Assembly (NCBI GenBank): GCA_965153455.1
Contig: OZ234500.1
Span: forward strand, 6,138,001 to 6,202,000
Origin: Sphagnum compactum
Lineage: Eukaryota; Bryophyta; Sphagnopsida; Sphagnales
Reading direction: 5' to 3'
Length of the DNA stretch: 64,000 nt
In this document: piece by piece, positions 11,567-23,763 of the stretch
Layout of the letters: every line of letters begins with the position of its first letter
How positions within the stretch are numbered: the first letter of the stretch is position 1
The notes under the pieces: model-generated
The model's input: only the letters and a program-made list of their open reading frames with translations
Databases searched by the model: none
Told to the model about the DNA's origin: nothing
Position numbers and translations under genes: made by a program

Positions 11567-12690
11567 CTTGGATCAGTCTCTTCCCACTTCAAATGCTCAT
11601 GAAGCTCTGACCCTGGAGAGAAATCTTTCACCACTGGCACCAAATTACATACAATTTTCAACTCAGTGTCTTTTTTATGAAAAAGAATTGCCTTCGAGAT
11701 GTGAGTCAGAAGCAGATTGTGACAGAATAGACATACAAAAGATAGAGCATTTATGTACTAAACTCTGCTAGAGGTATCTGAATGGCTACAAATGCCTGAA
11801 CTGGTCCTGGGATTTCACTTACAGCGTTGCATTATTGTAAGACTTCCATTGCATCTATGGCATTCAAAAGCAGATTAACGAATTTCAAGAGCCTCATTGC
11901 CAAATCTAACTTGCTAAAGCTCCAGTTCAAGTAAGAACAAGATGCTGCATGCTAAAAAATCACTGCGCATGCATGGGACGAACTGGTAGTAGCTCATGCA
12001 CCCAGTTCAGCTGAGTTTGTTGGCTGAGAAGAAAGTTGAACTGTGAGGACAGTGCACACTGTCCTCTATTCCAGAAACAAGATGTGTGCACCTTGCTTTC
12101 GAAACTCTCACCACCTGCCAAATCATCAAAGAATGCTACCCCTTTCTCAATCTGCATTAAATAAGCTCCATGAAAACCACCCCTTTCAGCTAACGAGCTC
12201 TTCGTAAACCCGAGAAGCTCGACCCACAAATCAGAAAACGTCACAGCAAAAACAAAACACTCACAGGAACACGATCATTGACTTCCAGTTACAGATCAAT
12301 GCAAAGAAGAAGCTCCCGATTACCCGCCATGGTCAAAAAACAACCTCTCCCCCCGCCTAAATTTTATTTTGTTAAATTAAAAATTAAAACAACAACAACA
12401 ACAACAACAAAAACAAAACAAACAAACAAACTCACACCCAGACACCCAAAAAAAGGAAAATCGAAAACGAAACAGCAACCATGCAAAATAGTAAGATAGA
12501 AGAGCTTCGTACCTTCCAAGCTTCAGTCAGGAGCCCAAGACTGCAGCTCGTTTCAATAATATAATTCACTTTCTTCTTTAGTCTTTTAGCTAGCGCCCTA
12601 CTAACTCCTCCAGGACGACGACGACTCCTCCTTCGTCTTCTCTTGGCTATTTCAATGCCTGAGCAGGTTTCCTTAAATAGACTGTGCATT
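11567..12690 (-). promoter_or_regulatory. Probable GH3 5' leader with intron and upstream ORF
   Basis: Upstream of the GH3 ATG the minus strand has a good donor, TTGGAAG|GTACGAAG (exon end 12513), and a possible acceptor, CTCTCCAG|GG (exon start 11612). A leader exon, an intron of about 900 bp and a short second leader exon are therefore plausible. The putative first leader exon holds an ORF from the ATG at about 12687 that encodes a very basic stretch with KRRRRRSRRR. It does not continue in frame into GH3, so it would be an upstream ORF. An (ACA)n/(ACAA)n low-complexity tract at 12390-12432 lies in the intron. This is inferred from splice consensus only. Confidence 0.35.
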
Positions 12691-12859
12691 ATTTAGTTCA
12701 AGCAGCAGCCAGCAGATCTGCTACTGAGCGGATTATCTTATCGTAGATGTCTGCCGCTGTTTGGCTACGAGTGTTGAGACGAACACGTACGTACTACAGA
12801 CGTGTTCCTCGCTACTTACATTCAATGCGCGCGTGAAATGTAGTTCATCATATCATGTT

Positions 12860-12890
12860 ACACTTGACACTACGCTGACAGACACTTGTT
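12860..12890 (-). promoter_or_regulatory. Cluster of TGTC cores upstream of GH3
   Basis: Three TGTC words in the orientation of the GH3 gene (GACA on the plus strand) lie within about 20 bp, including GACAGACA at about 12877-12884. They are roughly 190 bp upstream of the inferred leader start. TGTC is the core of auxin response factor sites, and GH3 genes are classic auxin-response genes, but the full TGTCTC word is absent and a 4-base word is common by chance. Confidence 0.2.
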
Positions 12891-13448
12891 GCTATTGTTG
12901 GGAAATTTCCAATTGGGAATGTTGCACGTTTCCGTTGTCCATTCTTGGTCAGATATTGACCCCGTGTTATCAGGAGATTTCATTTTGGTGCATAACTCCC
13001 CCACCCCCCCCCCAACCCACACCCTCCTTTCCAGTTTTTTGAAAAGAGAAATACCATCAAACTACCGTAGTACCATTACCATTCCTTCATTTTCTTTCTG
13101 AATATTTTATTTATTTCTTGTTTTTTCACTCATGCAAACAACCCAAAAAAATTCCTAAAATTTCCGACACTTTCAAAGGCATGGCCATTTAGACTTGTTA
13201 TATTTTAGAACTTCCGGCATTGTGGACAACTAATTTTGAGAAAAATCCAGTATTTATTGAAGATAATTTAATTGTTGCCGGAATGGTAAAGGTATTAGGG
13301 TACTTCCAGTTCCTGTTTCTGACCCCAACATCTATATATATATGAAAAACCGCCGGTTCTGTTTGGTGTTTGACCTCTAGGGATGAATGATTTCCGTGAG
13401 AGAACTGCAGTTTTTGGATGGACTTTTTTTGCATGATGGATTATTTAT

Positions 13449-13486
<38 letters not shown>
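13449..13486. repeat. (AT)n microsatellite
   Basis: Uninterrupted AT dinucleotides, preceded by two ATAC words. Similar (TA)n tracts occur at about 14456-14471 and 29763-29790. Confidence 0.9.
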
Positions 13487-13489
<3 letters not shown>

Positions 13490-13949
13490 GACCAGTTTTG
13501 TTATTTCCTTAGAACAGTTGTATGAATGAAAGATGATGATAATAGGGTGTTTGATACCCACACAACACTAGTATTGCCTTTAGTACAGGCTAATGCTCAA
13601 GGATGGGGGGGCACAATTTCCCAAATAAGGGGGGCCCAGTAGGAGAATGTCCCCAGGCTCCCACCCCTTGTAAAGCTCAAGAGAAACATTATGATAAGTG
13701 TTGACAAAAACTTTAGTCATCCTTCTATTTCTTTGGTCGACGCAATCATTCATATATATATATAGATAGATATATTTATTTGTTTATTTATTTATTTTTG
13801 GTGGTTTTACTATTTTCTCCCCTGGCTTATGGCAATTGAAAACTTCCAAAATCACTTCATTTTCAATTTTTATTTTTTTTTATTTCGCTTTTTGACGCAA
13901 TTGTTCCATTAAAAGAAAGGCTGACAGTTCAATTACAATTGCCCTAAGG

Positions 13950-14395
13950 AGTGAGAGGCACCTGGCCCCCACTTATCGCACGCACCCATGGGTATTATCC
14001 ATTGCAAAGGCATGACATGAATATCACAAGCCTAAACATAGGTACATCACAAGGTGGCAGGAGTGAGAGAGAGGCAGCCAAACTTAGGTAGATGACCCTG
14101 GTGAGAGGCACCTGTGGCCCGCATCATAGAGCATGACGTGGATGGTGTGGTAAGCCCAAACATAGGTACAGGTGCATTCACACCTAATGTCAGTGTTAAG
14201 TGAAAATCTAGGTGGCATCTTAGGTGGCATGTAATGTTAAATGAGTGATTGTTTAATATTAAGTGAATGTTAACATAAAATGTTCATTGTAAATAGGTTT
14301 AGGTCCTAAATGATTAGCTTGGTGTTAGGGGACTTAATACTAGGGTCCTTAACATCAAGTGTGAATGCACCTAAAGTGGGAGGAGTGAGAGGCAC
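13950..14395. repeat. Degenerate tandem repeat interrupted by a MITE
   Basis: GTGAGAGGCACCT begins at 13951, 14101 and 14385. The first two units share a similar order: this word, a GCATGAC-containing part, and AAACATAGGTACA. In the second unit a 203-bp inverted-repeat element sits directly after CATAGGTAC. After it the sequence resumes with AAAGTGGGAGGAGTGAGAGG, which matches the first unit's CACAAGGTGGCAGGAGTGAG. The first unit thus shows roughly what the site looked like before insertion. Confidence 0.6.
14170..14372. mobile_element. MITE copy 1 (TIR AGGTGCATTCACAC)
   Basis: About 203 bp with terminal inverted repeats of roughly 25 bp: AGGTGCATTCACAC at the left end and its complement GTGTGAATGCACCT at the right, with TTAAG also shared further in. 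The inside is non-coding and matches the element at 20788-20999 along its length (for example GGTGTTAGGGG). Size, TIRs and lack of coding capacity are those of a non-autonomous DNA transposon. No clean target duplication was found for this copy. Confidence 0.8.
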
Positions 14396-15429
14396 CTTAG
14401 GAAGGGTAACATGTCTCTCCTAAGCATAAGGTGTCTGATGTTTTTTTTTTTCTTAATATATATATATATATTTTTAGGGCACAAATGAAACTAATTTCAT
14501 TGCAAAGAAAAAGGGAACACAAAAAGACCACCTAGAGGCTAGTGGGCGAAAGACCGCACACACAACCACCAACCAGACAGGGACCAACAACCGACCAAAG
14601 ACAATGCAAAGAAACCCAACAAGGGCAGGCTATAGGACCACCTAACAAGTATCTCTTTTGTGTGAGGAGGCATTATTATTGTGCGTATGGTGGCCTCCAA
14701 ATACACTTAAGAAATTCGTCTTGGATGCTTGTGAGCATATTAGCCTTCAGATCCTGGCGATGCATGATCACTTAAAAAACTTGCTTCAACATGGCTATCA
14801 GCAATTGCCAAATTTTTCTCTAGGGGTGCCAACTGTGAAAGTTGAAACATGATCGTGTCCATGAACGAGGGATGAAATTTTTGTAAACGTGTTTCGAAAC
14901 ATGATAGTTGCTGAGGAATTTTGTAATTTGCCACTAAAACATAAACTTACCTACTAGTATCGTAACATGTTTCTTTGGAACTAATAAAATGTTGAAACAT
15001 GGAAGGATATTGTTGAAACATGACTGAAACATGAAACTAATATAATGTTGAAACATGACTAAAACATGATTTTTTTATTGGAAAGGTTTGAAACTTCTGG
15101 AATTTTGGGGATGGAAAGATGTATATCGAAACATGTTCCACATGAACTAATATGGGCTGCTTTTCAATTGAACAATAGAAATTAAACTAATATTTTGTGA
15201 GCATTTTACAATTGTTAATTCAATCTTATCGAAGCTTAAGGAAACATTACAATGTTGCATATTCAAATAAAAAAGTTGTAATCCAATACCACCGTGTTGC
15301 GATATTTTTCGAGTGATAGGTTTTGGCGAAGCAAATGTGCTTAAAAATCTTCTTTGGCTTCAAAACTTGTTTGACTACTTTGCGTCCATGTTTCATGAGG
15401 CATTTTTCACGGACAAGAACAAAATCCTC
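14396..15429. other. Spacer with recurring GAAACATG word
   Basis: No gene was recognised. The word GAAACATG and close variants recur many times between about 14845 and 15140, and again near 16165-16480, often as TTGAAACATGACT. This looks like a diverged short-period repeat rather than coding sequence. Confidence 0.4.
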
Positions 15430-15888
15430 TTAAACTTCGTCGTGAATATCCAAGGGTAGGGTTTTCTCCTTCTTGTGCTTGTGTTTAGACTTCTGTATTG
15501 GTTGTAAAACTAATGTAGTTGAAGGGCGATTGCTCCTTGGCTTCGACAATGCATTCGCCTTCGCCCAATATTCTAGAATGTTTCCACCCTTCACAAAATA
15601 CACACCCTCTGCTGCATTTTTTAATGGTGGGTACAATTTCAACTTGAGAGGACTCCCTTCGGAATCCACAGCTTTATCACACCCCTTCTTTCAATTTTCA
15701 TTGATCTCCATTTTCGAGTTCTTCTTACAGTAACAATAAACACAAATAAACTCTTTCATGTCCCCTCGACACTGATTGTGGCATTCCTATAATAATCGCA
15801 ACCACTCTTCACGAATGTAGGTCTCCACGAAAATTGTTTTGTCCATTTTCACATTTTCTACTATCATGTCCGTTGCTTCGCTCTCCAT
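15430..15888 (-). pseudogene. Dead gene of unknown family, two in-frame stops
   Basis: From the ATG at 15888 the minus strand reads in a single frame to the stop at 15430, apart from a TAG after EEWLRLL and a TGA after KMEINEN. The 150 or so residues look like real protein: MESEATDMIVENVKMDKTIF, then a Cys-containing patch CRGDMKEFICVYCYCKKN, then SPLKLKLYPPLKNAAEGVYF and a basic tail KSKHKHKKEK. One frame kept over 459 nt with only point stops suggests a fairly young pseudogene. I do not recognise the family. A transposon accessory ORF is an alternative. Confidence 0.45.
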
Positions 15889-18800
15889 GTTTCCTCTCTT
15901 CTATTAGGGCTAATTTGACTTTTGTGTTAAAAACAATGGAAGACCTAGACCAGCTAACACTTGAGTTGGAGGAAAAAAGAAAGTTTGTAGTTGTAAGAAT
16001 TCTACAATGAAACTAAACCCTAACTGAACTGAAATTTCGGTGCACTTATTCGTTCGTTGTGATGATTGACACGTGACGCATCCCGATTGTAATGAATTCC
16101 TACCTAAACTTAAAAACCTATTCCATTACTTTCATTAATTGTCTTGACAGAGTAGTCTAGCAAAAATTAAATGAAACATGGGAACTTTGAAAAAGGTTTA
16201 AAACGTCATGGATGGGGCATGGATGGGGATCGCATGGGGGAACATGGAAGATGGGTGGATGGGGTGAAACATAGTTCCCGAAACGTTACATGTTTTAGTG
16301 GGATATGTTTTGGGGGCTCGGGTTTCTTGGGCATCAAAATGCACATCGAGCCACCCACTAAAACTTGGCATGTTTCAATGGGTGATAGGTTTTGAGGTTC
16401 TTGTTTCAAGGCTCATGTTTCGTGGCATGCGGTTTTTGACTGGTAGAAACGAGTGTTGGGTTGCCACCGAAACACGACATGTTTCCATGTCAGTTTGCTT
16501 CAAGGCCCCCACTACCTATGCATGGAAACCTGCACCAAGTCACTTCGAAGTGAGCAATGCATTTATGACTTGTCGTTGAAATAACGTTTGGGGCGTTGTT
16601 TTGTAAATGGCTTTCGTATTCTTGAAATGTTGCCAATGATTAAAAGATGAAGACAAAGTTATTATGGAACTTGTGTGGGAGATGGTGGCGTTTGGTGGTG
16701 AATGAAGGAACTTGGCAATGAAGATAAAAAGGATGAGGAAGTATTGGCAAGGGCATCTTAGTGTTCTAGAAATAACTTGGTGGGAATGCACAAGTGGGAG
16801 TCTTGGGGACTTCTTGCATTCCCACAAACTTTCCTTTCACAAGGCAAGGTGAACTTGTGTTTGGCTGCCTCCTTTGTCTTGACTTATTTTCAATCCCCTT
16901 GGTCGTGAAGCTGAGCTAGGGTTGTGATAGGCTACATATTTAGATCTTCACAAATGTTTGGAAATGTTGTTACTAGCTTAACCTACTTGACTTAATTTTA
17001 ACCATTCAATTTTCGCCATTCTTGCATGTTCCAATTTAACTTCCATTTTAAGTTCAATTTGAGATACATTCTAAGCCAAATAAAAAAACGCCTTCTCAAA
17101 GGTCTTTTCCTAATTTTTGGAAAATTATAGCTCATTGTTGGTAGTAGGTCATTTTTGTGACCTCTTGTTATTTAATGACTCATTTTTTGTAATAGGCCAC
17201 CAAACTTGTTATCTATGATTGTTCTTTTTGAAAATGAGTGGCCTTCTATTGTCCATGCTCCCCTTTATACCTACTGACCTCTTTCATTAAATTTAGGCCT
17301 CACTTGTTGGTATAATATACAAGGGTGAAACAAATGGTTATGAAAAAGATGTGAAATTTTCATCCTTAAGTTTGGGAAATGTAAACATCACCACAAAAAA
17401 TAAACATTTGCCCTTGCATGTACACTTACAACAATATTATCTTTCAAGCTTCAAGTGACAAAAAGTGAAATTAGAGGAAATGAAAAACCATATATCACAA
17501 GGCAATGCTCGAAAAACCTTAAAATGTTAAAATTTTATTTAAAAAATAAAAAATCAAGTGGATTGCAAGGGAAAAATTGGTGTTAAATATTATTGTAGGA
17601 CATTAGTTTCATGTAGTTAGGTATTTGTTGTTGAATTTGATTTACTATTAATAGGGTTCAAGTTTTTCTTGTGTTTGGAGGTTTATCTCCATGGTATGGT
17701 TCAAGAGTTTAATTTTTTGTGTTTTGAAATTTCAAAACACACATGAAAACCATGGTTTTCGTTATGTATTTTGTTGTGTTTTGAACTTGGATATCCACAA
17801 TTTATAAGTGAATTTTATTTGAACAATGAATATTAGTTTAATGTTCTAATGTTTCATATTTTAAAAAAATATTGCAAAAAAAAAGGTTGCAACTTGGGGA
17901 TATGAGTTATTCTAATACACTTTCTTGTTCTATTTTAAAAAGCTTTGGAGGCAAAATTGGATGGTGAATTTCATTTATCAACCCATGGGGAATTGAACCC
18001 CAATTTCAACCTAACCAAAGGCTGATGAAAATGAGGTGTAGTTGACCTTTTATGTCAATGGGAAAACAAAATTCATGTAGGTTGTGAAAATGTTATAAAA
18101 GTTCATCTTGTTCCAATAAACATTTCTTGTTGCACTTTGTCACAACTTGTCATCAATTTGTGTGTAACTTTGTTAATTTTGATAATGTTGAATGTTGATT
18201 TAGTAGCACATGACATTGGAATGTAAATCACAAGCGGGTTTAGGATTGAAACTATTTATGTTTATTACATAGCTATGGAAAGTTATGTTATTGTTTGCAT
18301 AAATATTTTCTCACCTTTCTATTGTCTATGTATAATTAGTTTGCCACACCATTTTCCTACCATGGATTTCACATAAACTGTAACAAAACCTTTCAAAACA
18401 AAAATTTCAATTCCTTTCACAATTTTATTCCATGAAACTTTACACTCATATAACAACTTATTTTTATAAAGTGAAGGTGTTTCCAAATGTCATAAACACC
18501 CATTTATATACTAACCAAAATTTAACAAAACAAGAAATTTCCTAAAGTCTACACATCACATGGTTCCCCATGGGTCCGCATATGATTTCACATGCACAAT
18601 AAAATGACAAAAACTTTCCACATGAATTATCATGTGTGAGTCAATGCACACTAATGTTCCAAAGACTTTTCATATGACAAGTACATTAATTGAAACTATG
18701 ACCAAATCATAATTAAACTATGAAATCCAACTAATAAGTAAATCACCAAACTTAACCGTTAAATAATTACATAGGTAATAATTTAATTACATCAAGTTAC

Positions 18801-19400
18801 AAGAGCAAGTGGAATGGAAGGAAGTGGGCGGTTAAAGTTATTCAAGGTAGGTGGGGTTGGTAAGAGTTTTACAAGGATGTATAGGAAATTGGGGTGTAAA
18901 CAACCCATGATCAAAAGGAGGTTGGGGTGAGTGAAGGACCTTTCCATCCATGCATTGATGGTGAGCCAAGCCCTTTCTTTGGAGGTTATTGTTTTGGAAT
19001 TAAACATGTAGGAATACTTTTTAAGAAAGGTTAAAAGTAACTTCTATTTTTTAGCCAAGTGGTTGCTTTTAATTGGTTGTACAACATGAACTTACACAAT
19101 TTGCAATCTTGGGTATTGTGATTTATAGGTCAAATGAAACATGGTTTGGGAATTTTCTTGCAAAACCAATCTTGGTGGTTAATAATTTGAGGAATCAAGT
19201 TCAAAACCGCATTAAAGGTTCCATCAAGTTAAGTCTTTAGCTAGAATTGTCATTGGAAATTTTTCTTGAAAGCTTGTAATTGGACATTGTTGGTCATGGC
19301 ATGGCATAGATGCAATTTGGGTCATATGGCATGCCATGACATGGTTCTTACATCATATGCATAAAACATGTATCATATCTACATGGCAATTACCTGGATG
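15889..19400. other. AT-rich spacer, nothing recognised
   Basis: Only short open frames were found, without family resemblance. No RNA gene, tandem array or terminal repeat was noticed. Confidence 0.4.
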
Positions 19401-20780
19401 AAATGACACAGAAAATTAACAGGGTACCATGTGGGACCCACCACAAGAAAATGCCCGCTCGTCCATTTTAGGTGCTCTCATAGCCGGGCTTTGTCTCTGC
19501 TCAGAGGCTGAAGTATAGGCTCACTTGCATATCCACTTGGCTAACCAAGTCCCCTCCGCTCAGTCAAGAACTAAACACATTTGTTGGATGGCAATAAACA
19601 AGAACTTGGAGGATGAAAATAGATGGCCGAGAGGTGAAACAACAAGAGCAACCTTGCATGTCAGCCTTGTAACTCAGCCTCCTCCACAATAGTCACTGGC
19701 TGGTGAGCTTTGTGGCTAGGCCCGGCTAACTTGTATGCATGTGTTTCCCCTGGGAGGCAGCCATCTCTTTGCGCTGTTGGTGTGTGTTTTAAGGTGGAAG
19801 CGTTTAGGGTTTAAACCCTAAACCCTAAGATCGCAAGTGAATGAGTGGTGTGAAAACTAAATTCATGCTACATAAAAAAATTCCTAAAAAAACACTGCAT
19901 AGGGCAGTACCTTCATTAAAGACACTTTGCCAGTTTAATGTTCCCTTGAGCCAAGCTCCACCCAAGTACAACCGTCCTATTGTACTGTAGTTGTGCCTTG
20001 GGTGCTTCAACACCATACTGGTACCAGCATGAGATGAAAGATGGCGATGGCTTCGCATTTGTCATTACACATTTCAAGCTCTGCTCACATTGTTCAAACA
20101 TGGGTGTTTCAGAAGGATCCATCTGTAACGACTATGTGTCTGAAAGGATCAATGCTGTGCGCAATAAGAGATCACCCAGCTAAGATTATATGCAGTTGGA
20201 ATTCTGCACATAACTGGAACAAAAAAATTCGAAGCCCTCAAAAATCTCATTCAGTATAACCATCAGATTCAAAATGCAGGCAGAGACCTAGATAGCTCGG
20301 ATATTATTGGATTCACACACACCCTTTGGTTTCCAGGATGAGATCAATCCCCAAAACATGTACTTTCAACTTGTAACGGTAGACAATGTGGGTGGTCCAT
20401 TTCTTCTGTCAGTTCACTTTTGTGTCCTTTGATGGCTGAATGGGAGGCTGACAAGTTGTGGATCCGAATCGAATTCTGCATGGTTTTGAAAAAAAGAGTT
20501 TCTACTCTCTCTTGGAGTTCACATTCTCTTTGGAGCAATGCTAGTGTCCTTTGAAGCAGAAATGTGAAAATTTGGAGTTCACATTTCCTTCAGAATGTGA
20601 GAAGTTGAAGTTCCACGGTAGCATATCCTTTAAGGAAGGACAGACTAACACAACACTATTTTAACCCTAGAAAAAAAATTGATCCCAAGTTGTCTGGTGA
20701 AGTTCCAAGAGTCTTTAAGGAAAAATGTGAAGTTGGATGTGTAAAGCACTCTGAGAAATGTCCTAGTTTATTGGGAAGGC
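19400..20780. other. Moderate-GC spacer, no supported gene
   Basis: Base composition is more gene-like than the flanks, and overlapping short open frames occur on both strands (for example 19916-20122 on minus). None could be joined into a convincing product. A palindromic telomere-like word (TTTAGGG next to CCCTAAA) sits at about 19803-19828. Confidence 0.35.
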
Positions 20781-20787
20781 GTCTTAT

Positions 20788-20999
20788 GGTGCATTCACAC
20801 CCGATGTTAAGTAAATGTTAAATGAAAATCTAAGTGCCATCCTAGGTGGCCCCCAATGTCAAATGGGTGATAGCTTAATGTTAAGTGAATGGTTAACTTC
20901 ACATAAAATCTTCATGGTAAGTAGGTTTAACTCCTAAATGACTAGCATGGTGTTAGGGGATTCAACACTAGAGTACCTAACACCAAGTCTGAATGCACC
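20788..20999. mobile_element. MITE copy 2 (TIR GGTGCATTCACAC)
   Basis: About 212 bp, same family as 14170-14372: it starts GGTGCATTCACACC and ends CTGAATGCACC. It shares internal words such as GGTGTTAGGGGA. It is flanked by CTTAT on the left and TTTAT on the right, so a TTA target duplication is possible if the element is taken as one base longer at each end. A 3-bp TTA/TWA duplication would fit PIF/Harbinger (Tourist-type) MITEs. Confidence 0.8.
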
Positions 21000-21791
21000 T
21001 TTATATCCGAAAAATATATCCTCTCTAGAGGAGAGGAGGGATATTGTGCCTACTCCTTTTAGAGTAAGAGGGAACTTGTGCCTACAAGTAGGTGTAAGAT
21101 CCATCCCCTTCTAAAAGAGTAGGCATAATATCCCTTCCCATCCTATGCAAAATGATCTATCTAGGTTCATGATAGGTAAAGGCCACACCTATAGGGGACA
21201 TTCCCAAAATGCAGGGCTGGGCAGGACCCCACGTTTTAGGAATGCCATCATCTCAGGGCTTTCCACTACACAAAAACCCTTGAATAAGTACTCGGGACCA
21301 ATGTTGCATGGGTATTAGACATTGTTCCAAACCCCTGCAGATTATCGGGGCGATTCTCAAGGTTCACAACCATGGTTTTTTATAAAAAAATCAGGTTGAA
21401 AGGCTCTGGATATAACCATGGTTCTCAACACATTTGAAAAAAAAGGTCAGGTAACTAACTGTCCACTAAAGCTGGCTGTTTCTTGGCTGCTTATGTCATG
21501 AAAACTGCCATGGCAATTATTCCGTTTCAGAAAAAGTATTTTTGAAACCGAAACCAGCTGTTCTCTGATTCCAAACATATGGAAATAGGAACCGGCGGTT
21601 CTCTGGTTCCAAACTATGGAAAAAAACCGGGATGAACAGTTATTTTTTTTTTTAAAAACAGACACCTGCCCATTGCCCCACACTGGTAAGGACTAGCAAG
21701 CCAAGATTACTATACCTATAAAACATCTTTAAATCTCTCTGTGTCACTCACAACTGAATTTTAGAGCTACAAACATTCATTCATTCATGTT
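21000..21791. other. Spacer with a short duplicated motif
   Basis: No gene was recognised. At about 21553-21620 two adjacent imperfect copies of GTTCTCTGATTCCAAAC/GTTCTCTGGTTCCAAAC, each followed by TATGGAA, form a small direct repeat. Confidence 0.4.
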
Positions 21792-22115
21792 TGTTGGCCT
21801 TGCCTACCGAGGCAAAGGATATTTTGTTTAGATCCATTAGAGAGTATAGTAACTAAAGGGATTTTGGCCCCTAGGTAATAATAATAGGTCTAGTTATTTT
21901 TATATGAGGATTTTTGAAAGATGATATTTTGTCTTGTGTTGAAACTTGAGATTAGTTATCAAAGAGTTATAATAATATCTTGAAGGATTTTGGTTTCTTT
22001 TCGAGGATTTTTTGAAGATTATATTTTGGCAGGGTGAAATATTTGAGTTTCCATAATTCTTCATTTGCCTTAAGATACGGTTTTAATGTAAATGGCAAGG
22101 CCACAGTGTGACACA
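21792..22115 (+). repeat. LTR-like dispersed repeat, copy 1
   Basis: About 324 bp matching 43422-43752 (opposite strand) over its full length. Both have TTGGCCTTGCCTACC at one end and TGTGACACA at the other. The 5' TG, 3' CA and size are those of a small solo LTR, but no primer-binding site, polypurine tract or target duplication was verified. No internal retroelement coding region is attached. Confidence 0.5.
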
Positions 22116-23763
22116 CCCCCTTGTTACCTACATGTAATTCAGAACGTCCCAAACTTATCTCTGACATAAGTAAATGAATTTACCATTAAATGTTCACATG
22201 TATTTGAATACAGCAAATTCCCAAATGAACACACCAACCCTAGCACAGCCCCACCATATTTGGTTTGAAATCTCAGGTTTTAAACTTGGAACCCAATTCC
22301 AAAAGGCATTGGAGTGTTCGTTCCTCCGAGTGTTTAAAATTGACCTAGAAAAGCTTCTTACCTATGGCGTTGCCTGCATTGATTGATGCTTGCACCTTCC
22401 CCAGTCCTGAACGAATCGGTTCTGTGAATCCCTGACCTCAATCCCATTGCTAGCCTAATGACAAAAGCAAAATATCAAAAAGAAAAATTTAACAAAAAGC
22501 CTGCCATACTACCTACCTAATGCCATTGCCATTTTCAAAATCCAAAGCTACTTAGGTACCGTATTCAAACCACCAGGCCCTGGCCTAGAAAGAAGAAGAC
22601 AAGGTACCTGGTACACTCCAAGTTATGATTAAGGGCTCCATGGTTTTTATTTGGCTTTATTATTTATTTGGTTCAATATAGTGTATGAATATGGTTTATT
22701 GGATTCAATATACCATTGCACCTTGACAACTTCTACACTAATTGTATTTATTTTCAGAAATGTTATAATTTTCAAAAAAAATAATCTTGAATTACAAGAA
22801 TTTTGAATGTGAATTAGGCATGTCATCGAGCATTAGTGATTCTAATTTCTTACAAGATACACAAGTTTATTGAAATATTTTTGGAGTCTTAAAAGAGAGG
22901 TCTCCTATCATGTGACCTTTCACCTGAAATTTTTGAATTAAAAAATTTGAATAGTGACACCCACTACTAGGTAATGAAAATTTCAAAGTTAATTAATTCT
23001 TCCATAGACACATGTTGTGTTCGTCACTTGACCGTTGCGACCATTTTCGCGTTTGTATTTTCGTTTTTGGCCGTTTTCCCCCCTAAAATAGTCGCGAATG
23101 CTGCGATTATGTTCTTATTAGAGCTTTTGTTTCGCGGCGTTTTCCCTTGCAGAGTTTTTAGGGGATTGCGAAGGGATTACGATGTTCAGAAACGGCTGTA
23201 GGAAAGGAGGAGGAGGAGGAAGAAGAAGAAGAGCAACAACTATGTGTTTGCCGTTTGTGTTTTGAGGATGAAGATTGAGGCGGGCATGGTACGTTGCAAG
23301 TGGGTTTTGTTCGGTTTTCAATTCTAGTATGGGGCTTGCAAGATGTATTAGCCTCGTGCTTAGTTTGTTTGTTGTTGTTGATCCAGAGTTTAAATGGCTG
23401 TAAGTTGTACATGAGAGGCGACTTGTGGGGAACTAGCAGGAGACTTCGATTTTGTTGGTGAAGAATCTATTCAATATCATGCAGTGTTTGGAGTAGCTAG
23501 GGACCGTTAGAATACATTGTCTTTGCGAGGAATTTTTCGTGGCTCTGTTGCTCGTGTTATGGCAATCGAAGAACAATATCGACCACATTTGAACAAGGGG
23601 GCGATAGATTTGAAGCTGGAGAAACGCTCTCCGGCTGTGGACTAGAAAGTGTAGAAGAGATCACCCGCCTGTTGCAGAGGGGAAAAAAGGGGTTTGAATG
23701 TAGTAGTTCTGTTGCAGGGTACTTGAGCATTTCTATGTACTTTAGGGAAGGGGAGTGGTGACA
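22116..23763 (+). promoter_or_regulatory. Upstream region and leader of the 23.8-kb gene
   Basis: AT-rich until about 23000, then richer in GC and purine, with GGAGGAGGAGGAAGAAGAAG near 23206-23231. No coding exon was recognised before the ATG at 23764. The last several hundred bases are probably the 5' UTR, possibly with an intron. Confidence 0.35.
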
